Assembly: GCA_900547025.1 (NCBI GenBank)
Contig: UREZ01000079.1
Location: 1 to 8,297, forward strand
DNA length: 8,297 nt
Reading direction: 5' to 3'
Source: an uncultured Collinsella sp.
GTDB lineage: Bacteria > Actinomycetota > Coriobacteriia > Coriobacteriales > Coriobacteriaceae
Shown here: piece by piece, positions 1-6,703 of the stretch
Position numbering within the stretch: the first letter of the stretch is position 1
How the letters are laid out: every line of letters begins with the position of its first letter
The notes under the pieces: generated by a model
What the model was told of the DNA's origin: nothing
Seen by the model: only the letters and a program-made list of their open reading frames with translations
Databases searched by the model: none
Made by a program: the position numbers and the translations under genes

Positions 1-632
1 TGGCAGCCCGGGAAGACAGGCGCGACGAGCTGCGAGATATAAGGATCGGGCTTGGTAGCAAAGGCGTTCTCATGCAGGGCCAGCGGCGCGGGGGCCAGAT
101 TGCCGGCAAAGTTAAGCGCACCCTCTGGCGTGTCAAACGATGCCATAATGCGAGCGCACAGCCATCGCGGCAAGCCCATCAGGCGAGACAGGCGAACCAA
201 GCGTCGCTCAGACTCATCGGCATCCACCGCGGCGGCAAAATCATCGACGTTGTCCGCAACCTTATGCAGAACGGCGTTCGCCAGACCGGCGGCGGACTTA
301 ACACCGCAGCGAACCAGCTCAACTCCCTGACTTACGGCAACGCGGCCAGGCGTATGCAGGTAGAGCATCTCGAAGGCAGAAATACGAAGCGCCATGCGAA
401 CGCGCGGCGCAACCTTTTTGGGCTTATCGAGAAACTGATCGAGCAGCTCGTCCAAAATACCCTGCGTGGCGGCAACACCCAGCGCCAAGCGGGCGGCAAA
501 AGCGGAATCGCGCTGGTCAATAGCCTTGGCCGATGCGCGAGAGGACAGCACGTCGCGTGCATACATGCCGCGGCGATCGGCCTCCATCAGCACATCGAGC
601 GCAAGCTTGCGCGCGGGAGACAGCCTGCTCAT
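1..632 (-). CDS. rsmB: 16S rRNA (cytosine(967)-C(5))-methyltransferase RsmB, N-terminal part (cut by window edge)
   Basis: The reading frame is open from the ATG at 632 to the left edge (210 codons plus 2 nt) with no stop. The family methylates cytosine 967 of 16S rRNA with SAM. The visible part is the NusB-like RNA-binding domain, about residues 5-135: RDSAFAARLALG at 41-52 fits the NusB-type core, VRMALRISAFEMLYL at 78-92 matches the family's LRlg..qlLyl segment, and AGLANAVLHKV at 115-125 matches the usual AglvNavLR helix. The Rossmann methyltransferase domain with the two catalytic cysteines would lie beyond the window, so activity cannot be judged. The ATG shares four bases (ATGA, 632-629) with the fmt stop, which argues for this start and for translational coupling. 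NusB itself is less likely, because the frame continues past 200 residues and an fmt-rsmB pair is a common bacterial arrangement. Confidence 0.9.
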   Translation of the reverse strand, partial: MSRLSPARKLALDVLMEADRRGMYARDVLSSRASAKAIDQRDSAFAARLALGVAATQGILDELLDQFLDKPKKVAPRVRMALRISAFEMLYLHTPGRVAVSQGVELVRCGVKSAAGLANAVLHKVADNVDDFAAAVDADESERRLVRLSRLMGLPRWLCARIMASFDTPEGALNFAGNLAPAPLALHENAFATKPDPYISQLVAPVFPGC

Positions 633-1549
633 GACAAAACACCCCAGATAAGATCGGCACCCTGCAGGCCAGCAGACCAAGCAGAAGCAGTCATAGCACG
701 CTTGCCATCGGGCTTAACCTCGAGCAGTTCAACCGAGCCATCAGAAAGGCCCAGGTAAACACGCTTGGCCTTAACGAGAACCTGACCCTCGCCGAGCGAC
801 ACATCAGCCGCCGCAGCATCGAGCACACGCACGGTCTTGCCGGCAATCACGCAACGAGCAGGCGCGGTATCGGACGAAGCGAGCACATGACGCACGCAAT
901 CGAGCGCCGCCATTTGCGGATCCAAGCGCATCTCCTGCTTAGAAATCTTGGCAGCATGGGTAACGAGCGCCTCATCCTGTTCAGTCCACACGGCAGTGCC
1001 ATCGGCAAGAGAGGGAAGCGTATCGGTAAGCAGTTTGCCGCCGAGCTCAGCGAGCTCCATGGTCAGCGCCTCAGCATGCTTACCGGCAACCGAGGTCGAG
1101 GCCTGCGCACAATAGGCGCCGGTATCCACGCCATGCCCAATGCGCATAATAGAAACGCCAGCAATCTCATTACCAGCAAGAATGGCACGCTGAATAGGAG
1201 CAGCCCCACGCCAACGAGGCAGCAAGGACGCATGAACATTCACAATACCAAGCGGCGCCATATGCAGCACCTCATCAGGCAAAATACAGCCATAAGCAGC
1301 CACACAGAAAATATCAGCCTGGGCAGCCTGGAGCACCTCAACAACCTCAGGCGTTATACGATTAGCCTCAACAACCGGCAACCCCAGCTCAAGCGCCTTA
1401 GCCTTAACAGGAGACGGCTCCAGCTTCTTACCACGCCCACGAACAGCATCAGGACGAGTAACAACAAGCGCAATCTCATTCCCAGCCGCAACAAGCGAAG
1501 TCAACGAAGGCACAGCAAAATCAGGCGTACCCATAAACACAATACGCAT
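629..1549 (-). CDS. fmt: Methionyl-tRNA formyltransferase
   Basis: Transfers a formyl group from 10-formyltetrahydrofolate to Met-tRNA(fMet), making the initiator tRNA in the cytoplasm. The 306-residue length is normal for the family. The N-terminal formyltransferase domain (about 1-200) starts MRIVFMGTPDFAVPSL and carries YGCILP at 86-91 and the folate-site signature NVHASLLPRWRGAAP at 104-118. Catalytic N104, H106 and D142 (in GHGVDTG) correspond to the Asn/His/Asp triad known in E. coli. The C-terminal OB-like tRNA-binding domain (about 205-306) includes KPDGKRAMTASAW at 279-291. The start is chosen at 1549 because the conserved sequence begins there and GAGAGGAG lies about 10 nt upstream; the frame stays open further upstream but enters the inverted repeat. 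The gene overlaps rsmB by four bases. It is separated from its functional partner def by a 328-nt spacer, so it may have its own promoter. Its upstream half uses many T-ending codons, unlike gltX and metK. Confidence 0.96.
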   Translation of the reverse strand: MRIVFMGTPDFAVPSLTSLVAAGNEIALVVTRPDAVRGRGKKLEPSPVKAKALELGLPVVEANRITPEVVEVLQAAQADIFCVAAYGCILPDEVLHMAPLGIVNVHASLLPRWRGAAPIQRAILAGNEIAGVSIMRIGHGVDTGAYCAQASTSVAGKHAEALTMELAELGGKLLTDTLPSLADGTAVWTEQDEALVTHAAKISKQEMRLDPQMAALDCVRHVLASSDTAPARCVIAGKTVRVLDAAAADVSLGEGQVLVKAKRVYLGLSDGSVELLEVKPDGKRAMTASAWSAGLQGADLIWGVLS

Positions 1550-1877
1550 AAAAGTTAGTCTCCTCTCAACCAAAGCCGAGACGGCTACAAAGAACAGCGG
1601 AAAGCCAAGTACCCAGCCCATCCGCGAGAACAATTCAACAAGAACAAATATACCCAAAACCAAAGAAAGAGCCGCAATAAAAGCAGCTCTTCCAACAAAG
1701 CAATTATCAGCGAAGACGCCCCTCCCTGGCCCAACGGCACCCGGGCGAAACGAAGCACGACAACGTAGTCCCTGGGATGGGGCCCACACATATCGTCCCG
1801 CGCGCAGTTTCGCAGCAAAGCGAGAATGTTTGAGCACGGGATGATATGTGTGGGCCCCATCCCAGGGACGGACAAAC
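1550..1877. other. def-fmt spacer (328 nt) holding a long inverted repeat and a T-rich stretch
   Basis: No convincing gene lies here. The def-proximal third is the inverted repeat 1768-1869, starting 8 nt past the def stop. The remaining part, about 1555-1720, is A-rich on the plus strand, hence T-rich in the direction of fmt transcription. On the minus strand it holds loose -10-like hexamers (GATAAT near 1704-1709, TATATT near 1645-1655), but neither has a well-spaced -35, so no promoter is called. The fmt frame is open across the whole spacer and reads as a hydrophobic stretch in 1552-1717, which I regard as a by-product of T-richness. No poly-T tract follows the repeat on the minus strand, so it does not look like a standard terminator of def. 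Confidence 0.6.
1768..1869. repeat. Long inverted repeat: 33-bp arms, 36-nt loop
   Basis: The left arm 1768-1800 begins GTCCCTGGGATGGGGCCCAC; the right arm 1837-1869 is its reverse complement over all 33 positions except one (G1795 against T1842). In a plus-strand RNA that position can pair as G-U; in a minus-strand RNA, the direction of def and fmt, it is a C-A mismatch. The arms contain the palindromic core GGGCCC. Pairing stops abruptly at both ends, so the borders are sharp. No flanking target-site duplication and no encoded transposase is visible. It lies 8 nt after the def stop. It could be a REP-like or miniature mobile element, or an RNA-stabilising or processing hairpin; the sequence alone does not decide. 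Confidence 0.9.
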
Positions 1878-2414
1878 CTACTCCGTCTCGCCCGGTCGAG
1901 CGCCGCGGGCCAGGGCGTCCTGGTACTCCTTGACTGCCTTGATCCGCTGCATCGGCTTCAGTCGCTCGAACATGGTGTTGCCGTGCAGGTGGTCGATCTC
2001 GTGCTGCAGGCACACGCAGAACAGATCGCCTGTGGCCTCGTAGCGAATCAGGTTGGCATCCAGGTCATACGCCTCGACGACAACATGGTCGGGACGCTCG
2101 ATCTCGCAGCTAATGCCAGGAATGGAAAGGCAGCCCTCGCTAAAGGGCACCAGATGGTCGCTCTGCTCAACAATGACGGGATTAATGAGCACGTACGGGT
2201 CGTAGTCGTTCTTGTCGCTGTAGTCGCAGTCGATGGTGACGAGCTGGATGAGCTCGCCGATCTGCGGAGCAGCCAGGCCGCAGCCACCGTTCTCGAACAT
2301 CATCTTCTTCATCTTCTCGGCAAGCGCTTCGATTGCCGGGGTGATCTCCTCGATGACGGCGCACTCCTGGCGCAGACGAGGGTCGGGCGACAGTACGATT
2401 CCGTTGGCTTCCAT
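1878..2414 (-). CDS. def: Peptide deformylase
   Basis: Removes the N-formyl group from the first methionine of new polypeptides, in the cytoplasm at the ribosome exit. The 178-residue protein has all three family motifs: motif 1 GCGLAAPQ at 44-51, motif 2 EGCLS at 93-97, motif 3 HEIDH at 138-142. The metal ligands are C95, H138 and H142; E139 is the catalytic acid/base and Q51 the oxyanion residue. Two in-frame ATGs lie at 2420 and 2414. GAAAGG (2426-2421) abuts the first but sits six bases before the second, so 2414 is preferred; the longer form would add only Met-Ala. The gene follows priA with an 18-nt gap (12 nt to the upstream ATG), so the two are probably co-transcribed. Its functional partner fmt lies downstream across a spacer containing an inverted repeat. 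Confidence 0.95.
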   Translation of the reverse strand: MEANGIVLSPDPRLRQECAVIEEITPAIEALAEKMKKMMFENGGCGLAAPQIGELIQLVTIDCDYSDKNDYDPYVLINPVIVEQSDHLVPFSEGCLSIPGISCEIERPDHVVVEAYDLDANLIRYEATGDLFCVCLQHEIDHLHGNTMFERLKPMQRIKAVKEYQDALARGARPGETE

Positions 2415-2420
2415 GGCCAT

Positions 2421-2426
2421 CCTTTC
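2421..2426 (-). promoter_or_regulatory. Ribosome binding site that decides the def start
   Basis: GAAAGG reads on the minus strand from 2426 to 2421. It touches the ATG at 2420 directly, which is too close for normal initiation, and leaves six bases to the ATG at 2414. This favours the second ATG as the def start. Confidence 0.6.
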
Positions 2427-2432
2427 GAGTTG

Positions 2433-4886
2433 TTACATCAAATCATAGGCGTCGACGTCAACGCTCACGCTCACGCCGCGCACAGAGCCCACCTCTTTGA
2501 GGCAGGCGTCGATATCATCAGAGACATGGTACCCCACGGGCGACTTCACAAGCAGATGGAAGCGGTAACGGTCCTTGGCTCTCTCGATTACACACGAAGC
2601 TGGGCCCAGCACCTGCGGCACCGCGCTGCCCGCCCGCAAAAAGTCGGGCGCGGCGGCATGCCAGCGACGCTTAAGAAGCTTTGCGATGCGCCCGATGTAG
2701 TCCTGCGCGTCGTCTCGGCTCGCCGACCAGACCAAAATGTTTACCAAACGCACGAACGGCGGATACAGGGCGTCGCGACGCTGGTCCAGGTCGTAGTCGG
2801 TAAAGATAGAGCGATCGTGCTCAGCAACGGCGCGGATGACCGGGTCCTCGGGCAGATAGGTCTGGATGATGACCTCGCCGGGGCGGTCACCGCGGCCGGC
2901 GCGACCTGCGACCTGCTCCAGCAGATCGTAGGCGCGCTCCCCTGCCCTAAAATCGGGCAACTTGAGGGCAAAGTCGGCATTGACCACGCCCACGAGTGTA
3001 ACCTCGGGAAAATCGAGGCCCTTGGCGATCATCTGGGTGCCCAACAGCACGGCGCAATCGGCGGCATCGAACTGCTCAAGCAGCTTTTTATGTGCGTCCT
3101 TGCCACGCGTGGAATCGGCATCCATGCGGATGATGGCGACGTCCTCGGGCAGCATCTGGTGCAGCGCGTCCTCGATCTGCTGCGTACCCAGACCCATTTT
3201 TGCCAAGTAGCGGCTGCCACATTTGGGACAGCGGCTCGTGGGCGCCGGGTAGGGCTGCACACGCCAAGACGACCCGCAGGTGTGGCACTGCAGCGTGTGC
3301 GTGCGCTCGTGGTACGTGAGCGCGGTGGAGCAATGGTTGCAGGTGGGCACGCAGCCGCACTCGCGGCACATGAGGAACGGCGCAAAACCTCGGCGGTTGT
3401 GCAGCAGCACGGCCTTTTCGCGGCGCTCAACCACGCGCTCAAGGCCTTCCATCAGAGGTTTTGAGAACATGGAGCGGCTGCCGTGCGAGAACTCGCGGCG
3501 CAGGTCGGCAATGCGGACCGTGGGCAGCACCGCGTGTCCCGGGCGCTCGGGCATCTCGACGCGCGTCCAGGTGGCACCGTTGTACGCGCCGCGACGGCAG
3601 CGGTCGAGGGCCTCGGTGGAAGGCGTGGCGGAACCCAGCACGAGCGGGCAGCGGTAGCGGCGCGCCATCTCGGCCGCTACCTCGCGCGCATGGTAGCGCG
3701 GACTGGAGCCCTGTTTGTAGCTGGTCTCGTGTTCCTCGTCGATGATGATGAGGCCCAAGTCGTGGAGCGGGCAAAAGAGCGCCGAGCGGGCGCCGACGAC
3801 CACACGCGCGGCACCGCTGGCGACCATATCCCACTGGTCCAGGCGCTCGCCGGCCGAAAGGCGCGAATGGAACACGGCGACCGTCTCGCCAAAGCGCGAC
3901 CGGAAGCGGCCGACGGTCTGGGCCGTCAGCGAAATCTCGGGCACGAGTACGCAGGCCGAACGGCCAGCTGCCAGCACACGCTCGATGGCGGAAAGGTAAA
4001 CCTCGGTTTTGCCGGAGCCGGTTACGCCGTCCACAAGGACAACGTCACCATGAGCGTCGAGGCGCGCGCGCTCAATCTGCGTGAGCGCCTGCTGCTGGCC
4101 GTTGGTAAGTGCGACCGGCGCCTTGCCGCTTGCCGAGGACAGCGTGGTCTGCTCGCTGCATCCACGCCAGGCGCGGCGCTCCTCCACAACCACGACGCCG
4201 CGTTTTTCGAGCGCCTTGATGGTCGCCGACATGCTGTTATAGAGAAGGTTGAGGTCGCGCGTCGTGACCGGGCCGCACTGGAGCGCCTCAATGAGCTGAC
4301 GCTGACGAACTGCAGTCTTGGGCGGCGTATAGTCGAAACCCTCGGGCGTGAGCATGACCCAGCGGTTTTGGATTGGCTTGACGGCGGGACGTTCAACCGT
4401 CCACACGCCGTCGTCACCCTTGACCACGCGCGGGCTGCCGCCCGGAGGCAAGAACATGCGCAGGCACTCGGAAAGCGTTGCGACGTACTCGCGGCTCATC
4501 CAGCGTGCGATACGGGCGGCTTCGGCGGTAAAGAGCGGCTTGCTGAGGATAGCCTCGATAGGCTTGATGCGCGCAGGATCGAGGGTGTTGTTGCCCTGCA
4601 GGTCGCCCAGCTCGGGCGCGATATCGACGATATAGCCTGCGGCGGCACGGTTACCAAAGTGGACCAGGACTGTGGATCCGATCTGCGCCTCGTCGGCAAG
4701 GGACCGAGGAATGCCGTAAGCAAACGGCTCGGACAGCGCGCGCGTCGGGATGTCGAGAACCACGCTCGCATAGGCGGCGATGGGCTCAGGTGCAAGCTTA
4801 GGCTGAGCCGAGGCAGCGGCAGGCACGGGCTTCGCCGGAGTCTCCTCCGGTTCCGGCGAACCAAACAGCGAAAGTTGCTCGGCCAT
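2433..4886 (-). CDS. priA: Primosomal protein N' (replication restart helicase PriA)
   Basis: A superfamily 2, 3'-to-5' DNA helicase that recognises abandoned forks and reloads the replicative helicase. Of 817 residues, about 39-150 form the 3'-DNA-binding domain (starting AYASVVLDIPTRALSEPF), followed by a winged-helix-like region to about 235. The helicase core shows Walker A GVTGSGKT at 287-294, DEEH at 383-386, GSATPS at 418-423 and QVAGRAGRG at 658-666. The eight zinc ligands expected of PriA are present as four CxxC pairs: C507/C510, C516/C519, C534/C537, C553/C556. With intact ATPase motifs it should be an active helicase, unlike some mycobacterial and corynebacterial PriA proteins known to lack them. 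The first ~38 residues are a Pro/Ala/Glu-rich tail carrying QLSLF at 4-8, a match to the beta-clamp-binding pentapeptide. The start at 4886 has a strong AGGAGGTG eight bases upstream. A hairpin separates it from gltX; def follows closely. Confidence 0.97.
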   Translation of the reverse strand: MAEQLSLFGSPEPEETPAKPVPAAASAQPKLAPEPIAAYASVVLDIPTRALSEPFAYGIPRSLADEAQIGSTVLVHFGNRAAAGYIVDIAPELGDLQGNNTLDPARIKPIEAILSKPLFTAEAARIARWMSREYVATLSECLRMFLPPGGSPRVVKGDDGVWTVERPAVKPIQNRWVMLTPEGFDYTPPKTAVRQRQLIEALQCGPVTTRDLNLLYNSMSATIKALEKRGVVVVEERRAWRGCSEQTTLSSASGKAPVALTNGQQQALTQIERARLDAHGDVVLVDGVTGSGKTEVYLSAIERVLAAGRSACVLVPEISLTAQTVGRFRSRFGETVAVFHSRLSAGERLDQWDMVASGAARVVVGARSALFCPLHDLGLIIIDEEHETSYKQGSSPRYHAREVAAEMARRYRCPLVLGSATPSTEALDRCRRGAYNGATWTRVEMPERPGHAVLPTVRIADLRREFSHGSRSMFSKPLMEGLERVVERREKAVLLHNRRGFAPFLMCRECGCVPTCNHCSTALTYHERTHTLQCHTCGSSWRVQPYPAPTSRCPKCGSRYLAKMGLGTQQIEDALHQMLPEDVAIIRMDADSTRGKDAHKKLLEQFDAADCAVLLGTQMIAKGLDFPEVTLVGVVNADFALKLPDFRAGERAYDLLEQVAGRAGRGDRPGEVIIQTYLPEDPVIRAVAEHDRSIFTDYDLDQRRDALYPPFVRLVNILVWSASRDDAQDYIGRIAKLLKRRWHAAAPDFLRAGSAVPQVLGPASCVIERAKDRYRFHLLVKSPVGYHVSDDIDACLKEVGSVRGVSVSVDVDAYDLM

Positions 4887-4925
4887 GGCCCCAGCACCTC
4901 CTATCCCATACGTCTACAGAAACAA

Positions 4926-4952
4926 GAGCCCCGCTCGGGGTGAACGGGGCTC
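4926..4952 (-). terminator. Short GC hairpin between gltX and priA, possible weak terminator
   Basis: GAGCCCCG (4926-4933) pairs with CGGGGCTC (4945-4952), an 8-bp stem with an 11-nt loop. In the minus-strand direction the stem is followed by TTGTTTCTG, a broken T-rich tract. It lies 23 nt after the gltX stop and about 24 nt before the priA ribosome binding site. The tract is poor, so it probably causes partial termination or RNA processing rather than a full stop. Confidence 0.5.
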
Positions 4953-4975
4953 GGATACAAACGTTTGCGCAGCGA

Positions 4976-6451
4976 CTACAGCGCCATCGTGCGGGCGCGG
5001 TCGATACGCGCCAGGCAGTCGTCACGACCGACGAGCGCCATGGTCTCGCCCAGCGGAGGGCTCACCATGTTGCCGCAGACGGCGACGCGCACGGCCTGGA
5101 ACACCACGCGCTTCTTGAGGTCCATCTGCTCGGGCAGTGGCTCAAGAGCGGCGTCGATGTTGGCAGCCGTCCACTCGTTCACACCCTCGAGCGCGGCCTT
5201 GGCGGCATCCAGAATGGCACCCATGCCCTCCTTGGCCAGGCCCTTGTTGACGGACTTCTCGTCATACTCGAGCGTCTCGGCCGTAGCGAAGATGGGAGCG
5301 GCGACGGTCACGGCGTCGGCCGGCATCTTGGTGCGCGGCTTGACGATGGCGGCAAGCGCGTCGATCCAATCCTCGCCGTACTCGACATTGCCCTCGATGA
5401 GACCCGCCTCGTGCAGCTCGGGGACCATGATCTCGTCGGCAAACTGAGCATCGGACATGCCGTTGATGTATTCGGCATTGACCCAATCGAGCTTCTTGGG
5501 ATCGAAGGTCGCCGGGTTCTTGGAGATGCGGTCGAGTGAGAACTTGTTGGCCAGGACATCGCGCGGGATGATCGTGGTCTCGCCGTCGAGCGACCAGCCG
5601 AGCAGCGCCAGGTAGTTGACGAAGGCGTCGGACAGGTAGCCGGCGTCGCGGTACTCCTCCACCGAGGTGGCGCCGTGGCGCTTGGAGAGCTTCTTGCCGT
5701 CGGCACCCAGGATCATGGAGATGTGAGCGAACGTGGGCACGGGAGCGCCGAGGGCCTCGTACACCATGACCTGACGCGGGGTGTTGGACAGGTGGTCGTC
5801 GCCACGGATGACGTGGGTGATCTTCATCATGGCGTCGTCGACGACGGTCGCGAAGTTGTACGTAGGCGTGCCGTCGGAGCGGAAGATGACAAAGTCGTCG
5901 AGTTCCTTGGCGTCGAAGGTTACCTCGCCGTGGACAGCATCGTGGATGACGACGTCGCCGCGGTCCTCGGGCACCTTGATGCGCAGGACGTAGGACTCGC
6001 CGGCCTCGATGCGGCGGCGGGCCTCCTCGGGATCAAGATCGCGGCAGCGGCGCTGATAACCCTGGAAGGGGTCCTTGCGCTCCTGAGCGGCCTTGCGGTC
6101 GGCGTCGAGCTGCTCCTTGGTGCAGAAGCACGGATAGGCCTTGCCCTCGTCCCAGAGCTTCTGGGCGGCCTGCTTGTACAGGTCCAGGCGCTCGGTCTGC
6201 GCGTAGGGGCCATAGTCGCCGCCCACCTCGGGACCCTCGTCCCAATCCAGGCCCAGCCAACGCATGGCGCGCAGGATGATCTGCGTATTCTCGTCGGTGG
6301 AACGGGTGGGATCGGTGTCGTCGATGCGCAGGATGAACGTGCCGCCGTTTGCGCGGGCGAAAGCCCAGTTATAGATAGCGGTGCGGGCGCCGCCGATGTG
6401 CAGCTTGCCCGTCGGTGAGGGTGCAAAGCGGACGCGAACATCTGATGCCAT
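4976..6451 (-). CDS. gltX: Glutamyl-tRNA synthetase
   Basis: A class I aminoacyl-tRNA synthetase that charges tRNA(Glu), and in many actinobacteria also tRNA(Gln) for later amidation by GatCAB. It has 491 residues, normal for the bacterial type. RFAPSPTGKLHIGGART at 8-24 contains the HIGH-type motif (HIGG, 18-21); LRIDDTDPTRS at 41-51 and RGDDHLSNTPRQ at 216-227 are family hallmarks, and KLSKR at 254-258 is the KMSKS-type loop. The C-terminal part from about 320 is the helical anticodon-binding region. In the zinc-finger-like insert, C108, C110 and C136 align with three E. coli zinc ligands, but the fourth (His) appears to be Asp138, so zinc binding is doubtful. The start at 6451 has GAGGAGA about five bases upstream and begins just before the conserved block; the in-frame GTG at 6538 lies inside the repeat arm. 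The gene is divergent from metK. GlnRS is excluded by overall similarity to bacterial GltX. Confidence 0.97.
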   Translation of the reverse strand: MASDVRVRFAPSPTGKLHIGGARTAIYNWAFARANGGTFILRIDDTDPTRSTDENTQIILRAMRWLGLDWDEGPEVGGDYGPYAQTERLDLYKQAAQKLWDEGKAYPCFCTKEQLDADRKAAQERKDPFQGYQRRCRDLDPEEARRRIEAGESYVLRIKVPEDRGDVVIHDAVHGEVTFDAKELDDFVIFRSDGTPTYNFATVVDDAMMKITHVIRGDDHLSNTPRQVMVYEALGAPVPTFAHISMILGADGKKLSKRHGATSVEEYRDAGYLSDAFVNYLALLGWSLDGETTIIPRDVLANKFSLDRISKNPATFDPKKLDWVNAEYINGMSDAQFADEIMVPELHEAGLIEGNVEYGEDWIDALAAIVKPRTKMPADAVTVAAPIFATAETLEYDEKSVNKGLAKEGMGAILDAAKAALEGVNEWTAANIDAALEPLPEQMDLKKRVVFQAVRVAVCGNMVSPPLGETMALVGRDDCLARIDRARTMAL

Positions 6452-6491
6452 GGAAATCTCCTCGATTGCAGGATGGATGTCTAACCGCACC

Positions 6492-6497
6492 AGTATA
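6492..6497 (-). promoter_or_regulatory. Candidate -10 element for gltX
   Basis: Minus-strand TATACT matches the sigma70-type -10 consensus at five of six bases and would start a leader of about 33 nt. No good -35 is seen at 17 nt; the nearest resemblance, TTGTGC at 6523-6518, is 20 nt away. The call therefore rests on the -10 and position alone. Confidence 0.3.
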
Positions 6498-6532
6498 AAG
6501 CAACAATGCCCACCTCCGCACAAAGGGCACCG

Positions 6533-6694
6533 ACCCACTCATTGGGGACAGGCTTAAATGACCATTCGTTGGGGCAGACTTACAGCGGGCAAATGGAGGA
6601 GTGTCCCAAACTGCCGGCACATAAGGAACGTCCCCAGGTGCCGTAAGAGTGTTCCTATTGGCTGGTCATTTAAGTCTGTCCCCAATGAGTGGGT
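6533..6694. repeat. Long inverted repeat element: 32-bp arms, 98-nt interior
   Basis: The left arm 6533-6564 (starts ACCCACTCATTGGGGACAGG) and the right arm 6663-6694 are reverse complements at 31 of 32 positions; the exception is G6552 against T6675, a G-U pair in plus-strand RNA. The interior is repetitive: TTGGGGCAGACTTA at 6569-6582 nearly repeats 6542-6556 of the left arm, CGGCAC (6615-6620) pairs with GTGCCG (6638-6643), and AGGAAC (6624-6629) pairs with GTTCCT (6651-6656). No coding frame fits inside. The structure resembles REP-type or MITE-type non-autonomous elements mobilised in trans, for example by a Y1 (TnpA-REP/RAYT) transposase; no such gene is in the window, so that link is inference. 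Confidence 0.9.
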
Positions 6695-6703
6695 GCGGAA
6701 AGG

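Noticed and set aside
72..758. 228-codon plus-strand open frame antisense to rsmB and fmt
   Set aside because: Overlaps two conserved genes joined by an ATGA overlap; composition is that of an antisense shadow.
1550..1837. N-terminal extension of fmt from a GTG at 1837
   Set aside because: It would translate the inverted repeat and a T-rich stretch; the conserved Fmt start and the GAGAGGAG site support 1549.
1585..2013. 142-codon minus-strand frame ending in a hydrophobic stretch
   Set aside because: It begins out of frame inside def and runs through the inverted repeat; the hydrophobic end comes from T-rich sequence.
1848..3464. 538-codon plus-strand open frame antisense to def and priA
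   Set aside because: It begins in the inverted repeat, has low-complexity His/Val/Ala/Gly-rich content without family motifs, and mirrors the codon structure of well-supported minus-strand genes. It is a GC-rich antisense shadow.
3483..4943. 486-codon plus-strand open frame antisense to priA
   Set aside because: Arg/Ala/Gly-rich, no recognisable domain, fully overlaps the PriA helicase core; typical of high third-position GC.
5675..6418. 247-codon plus-strand open frame antisense to gltX
   Set aside because: Val/Leu/Gly-rich mirror of the GltX coding strand with no motif.
6452..6538. N-terminal extension of gltX from a GTG at 6538
   Set aside because: It starts inside the repeat arm, crosses the promoter region and precedes the conserved start, which has a good ribosome binding site at 6457-6463.
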